64,000 nt of DNA from Effrenium voratum (taxonomy: Eukaryota > Sar > Dinophyceae > Suessiales > Symbiodiniaceae): NCBI GenBank assembly GCA_963377175.1, contig CAUJNA010002713.1, positions 186,001 to 250,000 of the forward strand. The letters run 5' to 3'. The notes under the pieces were generated by a model. It was not told where the DNA came from. It saw only the letters and a list, made by a program, of their open reading frames with translations, and searched no databases. Position numbers and translations under genes: made by a program. Positions 51,902 through 64,000 of this stretch are shown in pieces. Numbering within the stretch: position 1 is the first letter of the stretch; each line of letters starts with the position of its first letter.

Positions 51902-52742
51902 GGTCAAAAAATGGAACTCTGGTGCCTGTAGGACGGAAATGCAGCACTCCAGCTGCCAAGCAAAGGACAGCAAAGGGTTGATCGATATTCCATGTACTTC
52001 CATTTGTTTAAGATGTCCAGGGGGCTTAAGCCAATGGAAGTTCCAGGCCCCCATCCCATGTAAAGGACCTTTAGATCAACTGCAGCGGGGTGTGGTGGAG
52101 GGAGTAGGCGCTTTGTTTTCTCTGAAAAAGGAAGACCATTCAAAAGGGACTCCATGCTCAATTCAACTTGGCACCTCTAGCACACCAAGTTGGTTTTGTT
52201 GCCCCCTCTCAAAACCTCCATTTGCTTAAGTCTCCTGGGAAAAAATGTGAAAATACTTCCTGTAGTGCAATCGATCCCCTTTAGGCCCAACCGGGGAAAA
52301 TAACACATATTCTTAACCAACAGATTCTGGGGGGGCATGCTGCCGGTTTCTGGATTTGGACTTGAGAGGGGAGTGATTGATCCGGTTTCTACGTGTGTGT
52401 GTTTTTTTTTTGGGGGGGGGAACCAAGAGTTCAACAGGTGAGCCTATTCATTTCAGCAGCTAAGTTTCTCTTTGAAGAATCAGACAAGAGAAATTGGTGG
52501 TATTCTCCGAAACATGCGAGGCGTTCAAGCCCCTTGAGTGGGAAGAAAAAGAGAACCCCCCCCCCCCCTCCACCCGTCCAGCGCTTGCTCCGCGCTGATC
52601 CACCCCTCTCGCACCATGGCGGCGCGTACACGCGAGGAGCTCCAACCCAGGCTCTCCAACTCCTCCAATCCGAAAGGGGTCGAAGGGGTCGGTCGAAGGG
52701 GTGGGTTCAAACCACACGGAAAAACATGTTAATTTAACCGGG

Positions 52743-53118
52743 TGTGCGTTGGATGGATTTCGCAAGCATCCGCAGTACCCTGAGGTTCCTTGCCCCCAGT
52801 AAAAGAATGGCGAGGATGGTTGACCCAATTGGGGAGATGAAGTTCTTGAACAGGAAATCATGATGGTTATACTGTGGGTGGGCGAAATCCTGCATGTGAG
52901 AAACTTGGGGAAAAACCGATTCCCTTGTAAATACCAACCAATGTCTTCCTATGGTTTCAAAGTGGTGCAGGATTTCGTCCATCCACGGTATATAACCATC
53001 ATGATGTCCCGTTGAAGAACTTCATCTCCCCAATTGGGTCAACCATCCTCGCCATTCTTTTACTGGGGGCAAGGAAGCCTAGGGTACTGCGGATGCGTGC
53101 GATATCCATCCAACGCAC
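52743..53118. repeat. Large inverted repeat, 135-bp arms
   Basis: 52743-52877 is mirrored by 52983-53118, including GTGCGTTGGATGG against CCATCCAACGCAC and the long block CCCAATTGGGGAGATGAAGT against ACTTCATCTCCCCAATTGGG. The arms differ at few positions. The 105-bp centre carries TTTCAAAGTGGTGCAGG from the TACTGTGGATGG family. It looks like two head-to-head copies of one element. Confidence 0.8.
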
Positions 53119-54531
53119 GTTCAGAAACCCAACGGTTTCTGATTCGATCCCCCCTAAAAATACCGACAAACGTTACGGTTTCAACCGTGGCTTCAAAGTG
53201 GTGCGACATAGACTTTGTGCATTCACAGTAGTTAGTGAGGGGTGTTGTGGTCTGCCCTCCAAAGCCCCACTAAAAGATGCAATGCTTTCATGTGCGGCAG
53301 GTGGCATGTAGTTTGTGCTCATTGTCAGGCTGGTTGTGGACTCCTGGGTCCTTTGAGAAATGCCATTGCGTGCTCCATTTCACCAAGACGATGGGTGTAT
53401 GTGTATCCCGTTGGTTCAAGGGGGATTGGTCGTGACTGGCAACTCGCTTGCTTCCCATGCTATTGACATCTCAATTAATGAAGGGGGCTTAGGGTTCTGG
53501 GGGGGGGGGACACGAATTCCGGGGTCATGCCAGATGCATTCAGCCTCCATCCGCACCAAAAATGAGCCTGATGGTAGCCCAAGCCCCACAGATATATCCC
53601 GCAAAGGGATCCCCAGCAAGGCCTTGCCCAGGTCACTCAGGTCTTATCATCGTGTGTTTTGTGTTGAGTTTTGCTTTTCTCACTTCCCGGGTGGTTTGAT
53701 CAGAACAAGTCCATTCTTGTTGTTTCCCACCAACATGGCCTACCCCACCCCCCCGCCCCCTCCCCTCAAAAAAAGACAAGAAGTCCAGGAACTGGGGGCT
53801 CTGAGCTTTTGCATGGCCTTGGGCCTTGAAGCTTCCACCAGCTCACGGTCGCAAGCCCCGCCCGGCATCCTGACTCCGGGCGGCCATTTCCTCGCCCTCA
53901 GCAAAGCTGGGGGGGTGGTCTGAACCAACCAGTAACAGGAATGCCCGAAGTGATCCCCTAAAAGAGACAAACTTCTATAGTGGGTGAAATTCAGAAGAAC
54001 AAAAAAACACCACCAACTAGACACCTGGACGGGAAGTGGCCCTGAAACTAGTAACGGGGTGATCCCCTGCTAAAAGTGACTCACTACCTCTTGGGTGAAA
54101 TTCGAAGCAAAAAAACACGAAACCAACTAGACACCTAGAAAAAGTCAAGGAACCGGATGGCTGGGAGCCAGCAAGGTAAGCAGAATCTCGAGTGGTTGAA
54201 TTCGAGACGTTGATTAGAGTGTCTGTTCAAGCGAGCTAGAGTCAGGCCCTGAGACGTACGATGAAACGTTGACCCAGGAAAAAAAGGTTTCATTATTAGG
54301 GGTGTGTTCCCTCCAAAAGGGATGAATCCCCACTAAAACACCCCCTATTCATCAACCAGGGGTTTACTAATCCGGGGTTAGCACTATCTTCTATATCCTG
54401 CTTGATGTCTGACATGTAAGGTGTAGCATGACTGGACTGCTGCATTGATACATGTAAGGTTTAGCGACCCCCATGAGTTGAGTTCCTTGCTTCACCTCCC
54501 CTACCATCAAAAACGAGTCTGCAATTCTTAC

Positions 54532-54660
54532 TATAACATGGATCCTTGCATTATACACCTGAACATTGCAACTTGTAAATGGTGGTTTCCCTTTATTTTG
54601 GTGTTGAAAAAGCAACATGTTTCAAATGGTCGCAAAATGAATTTCTTTTAAGGAGCCCTG
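54532..54660 (+). repeat. Dispersed repeat, partner of 59601-59730
   Basis: Shares ACACCTGAACATTGCAACTT, GTAAATGGTGGT, TTTATTTTGGTGTTGAAAAA and GCAAAATGAAT with 59601-59730, same orientation. Confidence 0.75.
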
Positions 54661-54909
54661 TATAAATCCACACGCTGATTTTTTTGGATTTCGATGCCCA
54701 AGTAATGGTCCTTTCTCATAGCTTCGCTCGTACCCCCCCCATCGATCGGTGAGCTCGCTATACCCTCCAATAAATCAGCTGCGCCCACAAAGGCCCCGTG
54801 CGAACTTGAGTGAGTGAGTGAGTGAGTGACCTCCAGCCTGTGATTGTTTGACCCATAAATCAAAAGGTAAAATTGGAGGTCGACACATGGAGGTCGAAAA
54901 AAAACCATG

Positions 54910-55015
54910 TTCTCGCTTCCTGAGTGGATTGGCCAAAAAGTCGGAACTTTTTGTTTGCCACTAAAATGGCAACCAAAGCCACAAAGTGACGAAGTCCAGA
55001 AACTCGGGAAGTGAG
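54910..55015. mobile_element. Short element, TCACTTCCTGAGT family
   Basis: Left end CTCGCTTCCTGAGTGGATTG and right end AACTCGGGAAGTGAG are inverted. The interior TTTGCCACTAAAATGGCAAC and GAAGTCCAG are family-typical. Confidence 0.7.
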
Positions 55016-56906
55016 CGGGTTGAGGCTGCAAAAACCGGGTCTCACCCCCACCCCCATGTTCTTCCTCAGCCAAGCGTCTCCCTCCCGGCCTTCCTTGGGC
55101 ATGAAGGTCCGGAAATGATCCAATGCCTCACAATCAACCGGCAAAAGGGGAACTTTTGAGGCATGCGATGCAAAGATATGAGGCTTCCTTCCACCCTTTA
55201 AGAAATCAGAGGCTGATTGCACATGTCCATATATGATCCCTTGTATGACCGGCGAGTGTATGGGTCAATAAACCTTCAATTATGCGAAATCGGCCCCTTG
55301 AACAAACTTGTTGGTATGCCAAATGTGTAGTGCGCCACTTATCCACTTGCGCGAGGAGACTGGGGAGTCACCGGTCGCCTTTGGCCAACCGCGTTTAGAC
55401 CTTATGCGCCATGCTTATCAAACAAGGCTCGATGCCTCATTTTGGCATAAGCTGATGACATTCTTGGGCCCAGCCTGGCATGCCTCCCTACAGAGCCGGA
55501 AGCAGTTAGGGAACATAAGGTTGAACTATGTTGGACCAACAAGGACAACCCTGATCGGAAAAGGCTAGGTAACATGATGCTGGGCAAGATTGCCGACTCG
55601 CAACGTGAGGACGCATGCTTCACTACGCCTTGATGCACATGTAATGGTGACCCCCGTTTACCTGGCACGGGGTCAATTGTTATCACCCTCAATCCAATTT
55701 TCCTGGAAGTTCATGGAGAGGCTCCAAAAACGGAACGAAACTTGCGCAGGAATCTCTTTTCCCTAGCTTTCCCCTGCACACATCACTTCACAAAGCAACT
55801 GAAAGATTGGATTGGCAACTACAATGTCATGTTTAAAAGCAAAACATAGGATCCCACCAGCAAGAAACAGGTGTTACCTGCATACCCCTACAGTAGTCAC
55901 ACAGTCTTAAATGGAAACCTGCCAGTCCGCAGTCCCCCCCTGACATGTCGTTCCAGAGTGTTACCTGTGAAACACTGAATGATTCAATTCCCTGCAAATA
56001 TGGTTTCAATCACTCTTTCAAAGCGGTGCGAAATGAACTTCGTCCATCCACAGCAGGATCTCAGCAGAAAACCGGGCGTTGCCTAAAAAACCCAACGGAA
56101 CCCTCCCAACCAAAAAAGGGGTGAGAAAGGGCACCTATTGCTGGGGGACCTAGCCTATATGCCCCAACTCCGGGTGACCCCACTTTTTGACGGCCCCAAA
56201 GTGGAGCCCAAGGGTGCTCGATGTCTCCAGAAGGGAAACCCCTGGGTTTAAGTCTACCTCGAGGTCAAAAAACGGAACCCTGCGAGCCCCAACCCCGGCC
56301 TTCACGAACATCTTCCCCTCCCAGTAGACTTTGCCACAACCTCCACAGAGCCAAAACCTGAGCCACCGCAGACCGCAGGCTCCGATTTGGGGAATTCCTG
56401 TGGGCCGGGCCAAGCCATCGAACAATTGGTTCAGGTTGACCCTGGACAAACAAGCCCGGGCCCCTCCAAAAGTGGTCTGATTCCCCACATTTCACCCAGG
56501 AACCCCCCCCCAACTGCCGCAGGCCACAGATCAAGCCCGACTGGAACCCTGAGCCAACTCGTCCAAGCCGGTAAGAATGGAGGCTTGGCAATCCTAAACC
56601 ATCCCTAGAGGGCGGCCGCCGCAAAGGGGACCACATCCTCGCGCAACCTCAGGCAAGGATCAAGGATTACCTTTGAACAGCCCAGCTCAGATTTGAGTAA
56701 ACCACTGTGATAACTTCCTTTGCCCCCAGACACCAGCAGGCAATTCAAAAAAGACACCGGGACAGTGTGTTGCAGCCCTGGATTGGGGTACAAACTCGTG
56801 TTTGGACAAACATTTAAACCTAACCAACGCTTAAGCCTTTCTTCATTTGGCGCTAGGCTGAGACCTCAGCGAGAAACCAATCCTGCCCAGAACAGTTTGG
56901 GAGACA

Positions 56907-57039
56907 TATTGTGGATGGACGCAGCCCTGCACCACCTAAAAAACCCAGGAATGATTCGATTTCCCTGTCCCTGCAAATGCCAACCAACAATGGTTCCCAC
57001 GGGTCTTTCTTTGGTGCAGGATTTCGTCCACCCACAGTA
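56907..57039. mobile_element. Short element, TACTGTGGATGG family
   Basis: 133 bp from TATTGTGGATGGACG to CGTCCACCCACAGTA, with CCTGCACCACCTAAAAAACC inside. Confidence 0.8.
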
Positions 57040-58789
57040 CCTCCCTGTTCATTAGCCAAAGGAGTAAACCCGCACATCAACCCAAACTTGCCCAACGACC
57101 TGGAAACGAAAAGTGAACCTGTAGAACCTCAGCCTCCCTCCAATTGGTGGTCTGGACGGTGGTTTGGCGGTCTTCTGTTCTTCTGTGGCGGTGGTTTCCT
57201 CCCTAAACCGACTCTAGAACCGTTGGCTCAGATCCAAATCCAAACCACCGGGCTCCACCACCAGTTGGGGGTCACTCCCTGACCGGTGGAGAGCGTTGAC
57301 TTCTACTGTGCCGCAGGGGAAAAACCAAAAGCTCATGGGATGCTCTGAAGGCATTGGGGGGCCAAACGATCTCGCCCACCCCCCAACCCAAACTCAGCAT
57401 GTCAACTAGTTCAGCTTGTGCTTGTCGTCGTTCAATCTCTTCTTGTTGTGTATGGTCCACCACACACGCAAAACAAAACACATTGTGAGGCTAGCGGGGC
57501 ATCCTCTCCGTTACCCCTCTTTATCGTGGCTCTTAAGGAGCGCCACCGGGATTCAGTGCCCTCCCCCCGCCCTCCCCCCGCCCCGCCCCGCCACACGCGC
57601 ACCAAAAAAAGCGCACCAAAAGGCCGAGCTGCTCATCGAAAGCCTCCAGGGTCTTCGCCGCCACCTGCGCGCTACATGCCGCTGGGTTTTCTCACTGCCA
57701 GTACCCAAGGCGCATGATATACAAGGATCTTCCCAACGTGGCAAGCAAACTGTTCGGACTTGAGTGGGTTGGTGAAAAAATGCCAAGGTGCCTGTTTGCC
57801 ACTCAAATGGAGTGCAGACACATTGCAGGGGAGCATGGCGCCTTGCGAGCTTCTATTCTTGGTGCCGTATAAGCATCCGTGCCCCGGAGTGTCAGAACAG
57901 TCCACCATATCTTGTCTAGTACGGGCCAACTAGAGTCCTTCTAGATCCTTTGCTTTGAACACAGCGCTTTGGGCCCCCAACACGAAAAAGCGGGCAGTGC
58001 GGCTTGCTTCATCCCTGGGTATGTGTTCATAACCACACACACAGATACACCCAAATTGTAAAAACATATGTAAAAGTTGTCCGGCTGGCTTTGGCTCAAC
58101 CAAAGCCAAACACAGAAGCTGGCGTGAAGGGAAACAAAAACAAACCCCACAAGTTTGGAGAATCCCCCATGTTCAAAACAAACCCATATGGCTGGTGACA
58201 AATTAGGTACCCCAAATGGGAACCCTGGCAGGGTAAATGAAAGAAATTCAGAAGCACTAAAACCTGCGGTTTTTCTGGTCCCCTTCTCGTTTCATGAACC
58301 CAAGAGCAATCCCAGACCAACGGAGTTACCGAGCCAAAGCCAAAGCTCTGGGGTTACCAAGGCAACACCCACTGGTTTTAAGCGAAGCAAACGGAACCAC
58401 CACATCAATTTCGAGGGTTCCCCCCCCCATTTTTCAAGACAAACCAACCCCATACAGGGCCAATATTGCCCCACCGAAACCCGAAACATTAAACCAAATA
58501 AAAAACGGGCAGCTCGCAGCTTGCTCGCAGCTTGCTCGCAGCTCGCTCGCTGCGCTCAGCTCGCTTCGAGCGAATCTGCCTCGCGCCTTGGGGTGGTCCC
58601 GCAGCTCCTGGCGGCCCACCAGCTGCCAGTCCCAGGCGTTGCACTGCACGCAGCGCCCGCAGAGGCAGTCCGAGTCCAGGTCCACCTCGAAGGCCTCGAA
58701 CGCGGAGCTCGGCGGGGCGGAGAAGAAAAAAGGCCGAGGGAAGGGGAGATGTGCTTGGTGTGATTGGCACACGTGGCCATTTGTATACA

Positions 58790-58985
58790 TATATATATAT
58801 ATATGTATTTATGTATTCCTTCCTTCCTTCATTCCTTCATTCATTCATTTCATTCATTCCATTCCATTCCATTCATTCATTTATTTCAGTTCAGTTCAGT
58901 TCATTACAATCATTCATTCCATTAATCCATTCATCCATTCATTGATTAATCCGTTCGTTCGTTCATTCATTCATTCATTCACAGA
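58790..58985. repeat. TATA run followed by TTCC/TTCA simple repeats
   Basis: ATATATAT, then about 170 bases of CCTTCCTTCATTCATTC-type units with degenerate borders. Confidence 0.9.
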
Positions 58986-59378
58986 ACGGAGGATGGTTGC
59001 GAAATCAATTTGTCTATTCGGTTCCAGCGAACCTTAGGCAAAGAGCAGCCAAGCAGAGGTCGAGTTGTTTGGCTATCCAAACACGGGAACTGCCAGCTTC
59101 TTTTCAGCTTCTCTTGAGTTGAAGCGACCCTCCAAGCTTGGACGTTCGGCTATGGCTCAAACCAAAGGCAAGAAGGGGTTGCTAGATGAGGGATGGCCTG
59201 AAACCGGAATCATTTAGCCAAAAGTACCATGAAATCAGGGGTTGGAGACCGCAAACCGCCCACTATTCCAGCCGGGATGTTGGGCCGTTTCAACGAAAAG
59301 GCGACTTTTGGGCCAACCCACAGGAGCCAAGCAGGTGTCCATTCAAGTGCTTGCCTCACATATGGGTGTGTCTCAACA

Positions 59379-59481
59379 TACTGTGGATGGTTGCGAGATC
59401 CTCCACTTTGAAACCCTGGGACACCGCTGATTTTTTTTTTTAACCAGGGATCCTCACTCCAGGGTTCCTTAGGTGGTGCAG
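59379..59481. mobile_element. Truncated short element, TACTGTGGATGG family
   Basis: Starts TACTGTGGATGGTTGCGAGA, contains CACTTTGAAACCCTGGGA and ends in CCTTAGGTGGTGCAG. The right inverted end is missing. Confidence 0.6.
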
Positions 59482-59600
59482 TAGGGGGAGCCCAAAAAGC
59501 AGCTGTTTTCCTTTGGCTTCCCTTTATTGTAAGTACCCTCAGCGAAAAGACAGAGACACACAGAGCAAGTACATAAGTGCCCTTAGAATCCTCAGGCCTT

Positions 59601-59730
59601 AACAGGGATCCTTACATGATACACCTGAACATTGCAACTTGTAAATGGTGGTGTCCAACTTTATTTTGGTGTTGAAAAAGCTACATGTAACTCAAAGAGT
59701 TGCAAAATGAATATCTCTTTGAAGGAGCCC
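59601..59730 (+). repeat. Dispersed repeat, partner of 54532-54660
   Basis: See partner; about 130 bases with scattered substitutions and an insertion (GTCCAACTTTATTTT). Confidence 0.75.
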
Positions 59731-60392
59731 AGGCCCTAAGCCAACCCCAAGACGGTACGGGCTCCCTCAAAAAAACGAGACACCGAGACATCTCGCTGGC
59801 GCCCGCTCAAATCCGGCCTCGATGATCTCTCGCACCTGCTCATCCGGAGAGGTGCTGCGCAGCATGTAGGTGCGGTGTGCGGCTTTGGAGGGCAAAAGGT
59901 TCTTGGTGCTGTAGTAGAGGATGATCCTCCAGGCGCTCACTTTTCTCGGGGGATGCGGGATATGTGTTTGTTGTTCCCAAAAAGCTGGACCCCTTGGGCG
60001 GTGCTAAAGGGAAAGCGGTCAACCCATTCTCGGGCTCCCCCTTTGGGCTCCCCTTGGGCGGATCCGAAGTCGCAAGGAGGCACTTTCAGGGTACGATGCC
60101 CAAAAGAAAACCTAAACCTCTGGATTCCACCAACTCTTGCTCTCTTCCATTTTGCTGAAACAAATATTATCGATTTCCCTTTTGGCGTTAAGGGGAATCA
60201 ATTTCACTACCGGACATTTGCTTCCAGGGGACTTGAGCAAATGGAGGTCTTTTAGGACTCCAAGGACCCTTCTGGTACCCTCCAAGTGGTAAATTTTAAA
60301 CGGCATCCAAAGTCAAAAGACGCTATCAGACGGCGACATGATGACCGTACTACTTGAATGTACACAATGATATTTCATGGACCCCACAACCA

Positions 60393-60512
60393 CTAGGACC
60401 TCCAGTAGAGAGGTTAGAATAAGGGTACCAACTTTTTTCTGTAGTCTATTTTAGTAGGGCTTCCCCTCCCAACCAAAAAAGGGGTGAGAAAGGGCACTAC
60501 TGGGGGACCTAG
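60393..60512. mobile_element. Short element, CTAGGTCC family, copy 3
   Basis: Ends CTAGGACCTCCAGTAGAGAG and CTACTGGGGGACCTAG, 120 bp, close to the copy at 48792. Confidence 0.8.
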
Positions 60513-60849
60513 ACAACCCCAAAAAATTGGCTGGAACTAGGACCCCAGCACAAAAAAAGCCTGGTTAGTGGAAAACAAAGGGGACCCCAAAAAAGCAAAA
60601 GCAACAAAAAGGGGAACTAATTCCGGGGAAGAAAAGAGACAACCCCTGAACAGCTTGGGGCTTATAGGCCACCAAGGCCAACCCCAGCTCCTGTCACTCT
60701 CCTCAGCGCACTCCACCAGTCGCCGCGCTGGCGCACCCTCCTGGAAACTGCCCACCGGGTGAAGACCCCCATAGAAAAATGCAGGGCCGTTGTGTCTTCA
60801 TTGCGAACCAAGCCGAAAGAAAGCCCCGAAAAAGAACACCTGTGATAGA

Positions 60850-60970
60850 TACTGTGGCTCGACGAAATCCTGCACCACTTTCAAATTAGACCAATGCTTG
60901 TTGGTATGTACAGGGGAATCATCATTTCAGGGGTTCTTGGGTGATGCAGAATTTCGTCCATCCACGGCAG
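60850..60970. mobile_element. Short element, TACTGTGGATGG family
   Basis: TACTGTGGCTCGACGAAATC to ATTTCGTCCATCCACGGCAG, 121 bp, with CCTGCACCACTTTCAAA inside. Confidence 0.7.
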
Positions 60971-62085
60971 GACCCACCTGTCCCATGAAGGATCTTTGGA
61001 ATTATGATCGATAGGCTAAACTCGAAGGCCTGAATCGGTGTGACTCACCACCTGATTTCGTTGGGACTGTATACCTCTCGGGAAGAAATACACGGTTCCT
61101 GGACGTTGTTTGGCACTAAATCTGAACAAGCAAGAGTTGCTAAGTTGTGGCTGGTGCATGTCCTTGGACATGGACTAGTGCGTTAAAAGGGGGTACATCG
61201 CGGTGCCCTGGAATCATAGAAGTCGGAACCAACCCTTGTTCCCAGAACTCTGGCCTTCCCAAGATCCTCGTGGCAATAACAAATAGATTTGCTTTTAACG
61301 TTCATGTCATTATCAAATGCTTAATCCGTCGCAGAAGTGGGACCATGCTCATTCTCACAGCTGAGCAGTCCATTCTTGGCCAGCTCATGGGCACCTTGCT
61401 TGGCGTTTGTTGGCAACCGAAATGTATAGCTCGCGCCTGAGCTGCCCTGGCCCCTTCCTCCCCTAACCCCAACCTCATTTCCCTTCAGTAAAAGTCGAAG
61501 AGTGGCCATCAACCAGCCTCCGCCTGTTACGATCCTTCCCAGACCTCACCCTACCCCATCCCAAGGACCAGGGGCTCAAATCGCATGGGACAAGTACCGC
61601 AGCCTGGCCAGGGGAAGTGTTTGCCCTCTTTTGACCATACCCCCTCCTCCAAATACCCTCTTTGTTTAAGGCACATTTTTTGACAACCCGTGTTTTCAGG
61701 GCAAAACCACCTCGTTTTTTAGTAGGTGGGTTGACCAAAAATACCTTTAAAACAAGCACGGGTAAATTAGGTGTAACCGGTATACCCCATCCCTTACGGC
61801 CGTCCAATTTGGTCGGGGCATCCACGCAAGGGGCCGCCGCACAAAGCGACTCGCCGACTCGCCGCGCGCCCGCGGACGCGCGGGCCCGCTCCGCCAGCAT
61901 CTCAGTGTCGAGGCCCAGGCCGCGGAGCTTCCGCATCAGCCGGTTCAGCGACGCCGGTAAGATGAAACCTCGACGCATGGCATGGGGAGCCAAGCGGGGA
62001 CTCCCGGCTCAGTGGATGGCCCAAAGAAAGATTGAAACTTAAATGGCGTTTCCAAAAACCTATCACAATTTGAATGGGATCTTCA

Positions 62086-62197
62086 CTAGGTCCTCCAGAT
62101 TTGAGAGGTTAGAATAAGGGCACCATTTTTTCTGTAGTCTGTTTAGTAGGGGAGCCCTCCCCCAAAAAAGGTATAAGAACACTGCCGAAGGACCTAG
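62086..62197. mobile_element. Short element, CTAGGTCC family, copy 4
   Basis: Ends CTAGGTCCTCCAGAT and GAAGGACCTAG, 112 bp, with GAGAGGTTAGAATAAGGGCA inside. A right-half-only copy lies at 56100-56153. Confidence 0.75.
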
Positions 62198-62979
62198 TTT
62201 CTGTTCTGGGATCTTGAATTCTTCTGCAAAGCTATCAAGATTAAAGCCTTCTTCTGGGGCATAAGCAGCGGCTTTTAGCCACGCTTTTGACTCCCACCCC
62301 AGTGGATGGATGGCCTAAAAACGTCTGACACTAAAATGGTCTTTCCAAATAGACTTGCTCTAACCGTACATTGATTTTGGGATCTTAATGGGATCTTGAT
62401 TTTGGATGTTTCTAAGGTGCTATCGCAGTCAGGCAAAGGAATGGGTTATTTCCCTTTTACCTGCCTGGGAATCCAAGTGAGACTTGTTGCAAATCAACGT
62501 GCCGCTAAGTAAATATGGTCGCGCCCCATTTTTAGGGGACCCCGCAGAAAATGGTAGCTTCCTTCTTTAGCTTCCCCTTCAAAACAAAAACCGCAAACGA
62601 GTGCCCACAAAAAAGGATACAAACATCAACCGTGAAATACAAACACAAACGCCCCTAATGAAACAACACCCGGGGGAGCGGAGTGCAATGTGGGAACAAG
62701 GAAATCCTGGGAGCTTCCATGCGAATCCGCGAAATCTGGAAAACAAAACGACGGATAGTTTTAGGAAATAAACCTTCTGCGATGCCAAAGTGGACCATCC
62801 TTGTGACTGCGTTGTCACTTAAAAGGAGGTGCTTTTGTGTACTACAGAAGGTGGGTAAAACCAAACTTCCCGCAAGCATCGCCTGTCCATCCTACTAACC
62901 CTTATCAAGCCCTAAGCTGGTCTTTAGGAAGCGGTGTTCACAAGCCCTGGCTATGGAAAACATAGTAACCTTAGAGTTA

Positions 62980-63173
62980 CAAAGAGAGAGAAAGAGAGAG
63001 AGAGAGAGAAAAAAAAAGAAAGAAAGAAAGAAAGAAAATAAAGAAATAAAGAAAGAAAGAACGAAAGAAAGAAAGAAAGAAAGAAAATAAATAAATAAAT
63101 AAATAAAGAACGAAAGAAAGAAAGAAAGAAAGAAAGAGAGAAAGAGAGAAAAAGAGAGAGAGAGAGAGAGAGG
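62980..63173. repeat. GA / GAAA / AAAT microsatellite
   Basis: About 190 bases of purine-rich GAAA units bounded by GA dinucleotide runs on both sides, with an AAAT block near 63085-63105. Confidence 0.95.
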
Positions 63174-63511
63174 GATTGGCCTACTGAAATGGACAAAGCC
63201 CATGTCGCACCACCTAAGAAAACCAGGGTTGAAATCATTGTTTGTTGGGTATTTAGAGGAGAATCGTCATTCCCATCCACAGTATCCTCCCACCTGAACC
63301 ATAGACTGTGCTGGGAATTTCCTGGCCGAACCGCATATACTGGCTGAGAAGTGCATGCTACGATGCAATGTTGAGCTGGATCTATAAGTAGATCCCCTGG
63401 CTGATTTTGAGAGATGGGGGTAGCCAATTCCTGCTAGTGGGATCGAATTGAGACAACTCTTGGTGGGAACACCCCCGTTTTACTTGGATGGGCTCTACGT
63501 CCGGGTCAACA

Positions 63512-63612
63512 TCTCACTTCCTCAGTGGATTGGCCAGAAAAGGTCAAGACTTTCTCTTCGCCAATAAATTGGCCTTCCCACAAAGCTTAAAGTCCAGCAA
63601 CTCAGGGAGTGA
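63512..63612. mobile_element. Short element, TCACTTCCTGAGT family
   Basis: Ends TCTCACTTCCTCAGTGGATT and AACTCAGGGAGTGAT are inverted; 101 bp. Confidence 0.7.
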
Positions 63613-64000
63613 TACCTTAACTCAGAGGCCCAGTGGATTTCCATGGGAATCAAAGGCCGTCCTTTTGCGGTTGGTAATTTGGGAAACAAGAGCGAAGTCC
63701 ACTGGGCAACTGGGTCCAGCCGAGCCGCCAAGGTCGCCGTTCCGGTCCCGCGCAGACAAGGCGTTGTCGCCGCTCAGCAACCGCGGCCGCTGCCGGTGCT
63801 CCAGCGAGCGGAAATGGTTCCACCGCTCCTCTCGGATAGATCGGGAAACCGCCACCCCAAACCACTAGCCAAGAAAAAACAGGGTGTATCCTGGTAACGT
63901 CTCCAGTCTGAAGCCAAAATACCACCAGAAATTGAATGGTGTTTATTTTTTGAAGAGAAGGGTGGTTGACAAGAATAGGCGGTCAATCCCTAGAATGGGA

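Noticed and set aside
59140..59175. Dinoflagellate spliced-leader relic (CGGCTATGGCTCAA)
   Set aside because: Only about 12 scattered matches to the leader and no adjacent gene; not enough to use as host evidence.
62895..63427. Minus-strand frames rich in Ser-Leu-Phe resembling membrane proteins
   Set aside because: Translation of the GAAA microsatellite; the hydrophobicity is a by-product of the repeat.

Overview
The window is a piece of a repeat-rich eukaryotic nuclear genome carrying one complete, inserted, virus-like DNA element. The host sequence (1-741 and 21620-64000) has balanced base composition and is packed with short inverted-repeat elements, microsatellites and a decayed retroelement whose RNase H and cysteine-rich regions resemble elements I associate with dinoflagellate genomes. 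I see no intact host gene. A dinoflagellate or similar large-genome alga is the best guess, at moderate confidence.

The insert (748-21613, about 20.9 kb) is strikingly AT-rich. It is bounded by terminal inverted repeats of about 275 bp and a 6-bp target duplication (AGGGGA, 742-747 and 21614-21619). It carries the Maverick/Polinton hallmark set: protein-primed DNA polymerase B, retroviral-type DDE integrase, packaging ATPase, double-jelly-roll major capsid protein and penton protein. Around these are a cytosine-5 methyltransferase, a GIY-YIG endonuclease, a class-3 lipase-like protein, a long fibre with an S74-type chaperone end, several single-zinc-finger proteins and unknown virion-like proteins. 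No adenain-type protease was recognised.

Layout of the element: the left part (1.0-9.8 kb) holds replication, integration and accessory genes; 9.78-9.98 kb is a non-coding region with five consecutive stem-loops; then come the ATPase (+), a leftward block (two small proteins, fibre, capsid, basic protein, lipase) and a rightward block (penton and four accessory or virion-like genes) ending in a cysteine-rich unknown.

Two promoter grammars can be read directly. CTTAAAGAAA-like motifs lie 20-23 nt upstream of six starts (polymerase, GIY-YIG enzyme, zinc-finger proteins and small unknowns), and TCTAAWTAAT-like motifs lie 8-12 nt upstream of penton, fibre, methyltransferase and others. The second has the TCTA core known from CroV/mavirus late promoters. 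Many 3' ends carry perfect AT-rich hairpins, twice overlapping the next promoter.

The polymerase, fibre, penton and one virion-like gene, and probably the ATPase C-terminus, are broken only by single-base changes in A/T runs. This points either to unpolished long-read sequence or to very recent decay. The rest of the window is mostly a catalogue of small non-autonomous inverted-repeat families and simple repeats.
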